A DNA stretch of 6,312 nt from Deltaproteobacteria bacterium (lineage in GTDB: Bacteria > Desulfobacterota > DSM-4660 > Desulfatiglandales > Desulfatiglandaceae): the NCBI GenBank assembly GCA_019307645.1, contig JAFDJF010000157.1, forward strand, positions 1-6,312. The letters run 5' to 3'. How positions within the stretch are numbered: position 1 is the first letter of the stretch; each line of letters begins with the position of its first letter. Shown one piece after another: positions 6,173-6,312 of the stretch. The position numbers and the translations under genes are program-made. The notes under the pieces were generated by a model. It was given only the letters and a program-made list of their open reading frames with translations, ran no database searches and was not told the DNA's origin.

Positions 6173-6225
6173 GAAATCCGCATCACAAATGACGGCGGCG
6201 ATTATGCCCGCCAAGCCCGGATTTC
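6173..6225. repeat. Nested inverted repeat upstream of argF
   Basis: GAAATCCG (6173-6180) and CGGATTTC (6218-6225) are perfect 8 bp inverted copies. Inside them GGCGG (6194-6198) and CCGCC (6208-6212) can form a second hairpin. The rest of 6037-6312 shows no gene: minus-strand frames at the right edge are open for 36 and about 42 codons but run off the window and have no recognisable protein. The nested hairpins suggest another intergenic repeat element or a structured leader upstream of the argF promoter. Confidence 0.45.
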
Positions 6226-6312
6226 AAGCAACGTAAAGGCAGTAAAGGGCAACTTGGAGCGGAAGACGCGCTTTGAAGGCCCCTGAAGACAAATTGCGTA
6301 GCAAGCTGCCGT

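Overview
The window reads as a chromosomal segment of a Gram-negative bacterium, most likely a Desulfobacterota (deltaproteobacterial) sulfate-reducer type. This is an inference from the HDOD/GAF/histidine kinase plus REC-PAS regulator pair, the style of the GlmM and ArgF proteins, the moderate GC content and the repeat-rich intergenic DNA. All four recognisable genes lie on the minus strand, so biological order runs from the right edge to the left edge: argF (ornithine carbamoyltransferase), glmM (phosphoglucosamine mutase), a 719-residue HDOD-GAF-histidine kinase, and a REC-PAS response regulator that runs off the left edge. No tRNA, rRNA, CRISPR array or intact transposase was seen.

Region by region: 1-657 holds the first 219 codons of the response regulator. 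689-2848 is its probable partner kinase, only 31 bp upstream, so the two look like one transcription unit. 2852-3378 is a 527 bp gap with three parts: a GC-rich module bounded by an 11 bp direct repeat, a good sigma70-like promoter pointing at the kinase with a palindrome at its expected start point, and a 65-codon stop-free frame next to glmM that resembles the tail of a TOBE-type domain and may be a gene remnant. 3379-4728 is glmM with a GTG start. 4729-5100 is a 372 bp gap filled by two separate inverted-repeat elements. 5101-6036 is argF, translated from an internal ATG. 6037-6312 is non-coding as far as can be seen and contains a nested inverted repeat.

Functionally, the kinase and regulator form a cytoplasmic two-component system whose input is an HDOD domain and a GAF-like domain; its output is outside the window. 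glmM (cell-wall precursor synthesis) and argF (arginine synthesis) are housekeeping genes separated from each other and from the signalling pair by repeat DNA, with no sign of a shared operon. The most unusual material is in the intergenic stretches. I do not see convincing evidence of a wholly new defence or mobile system here.
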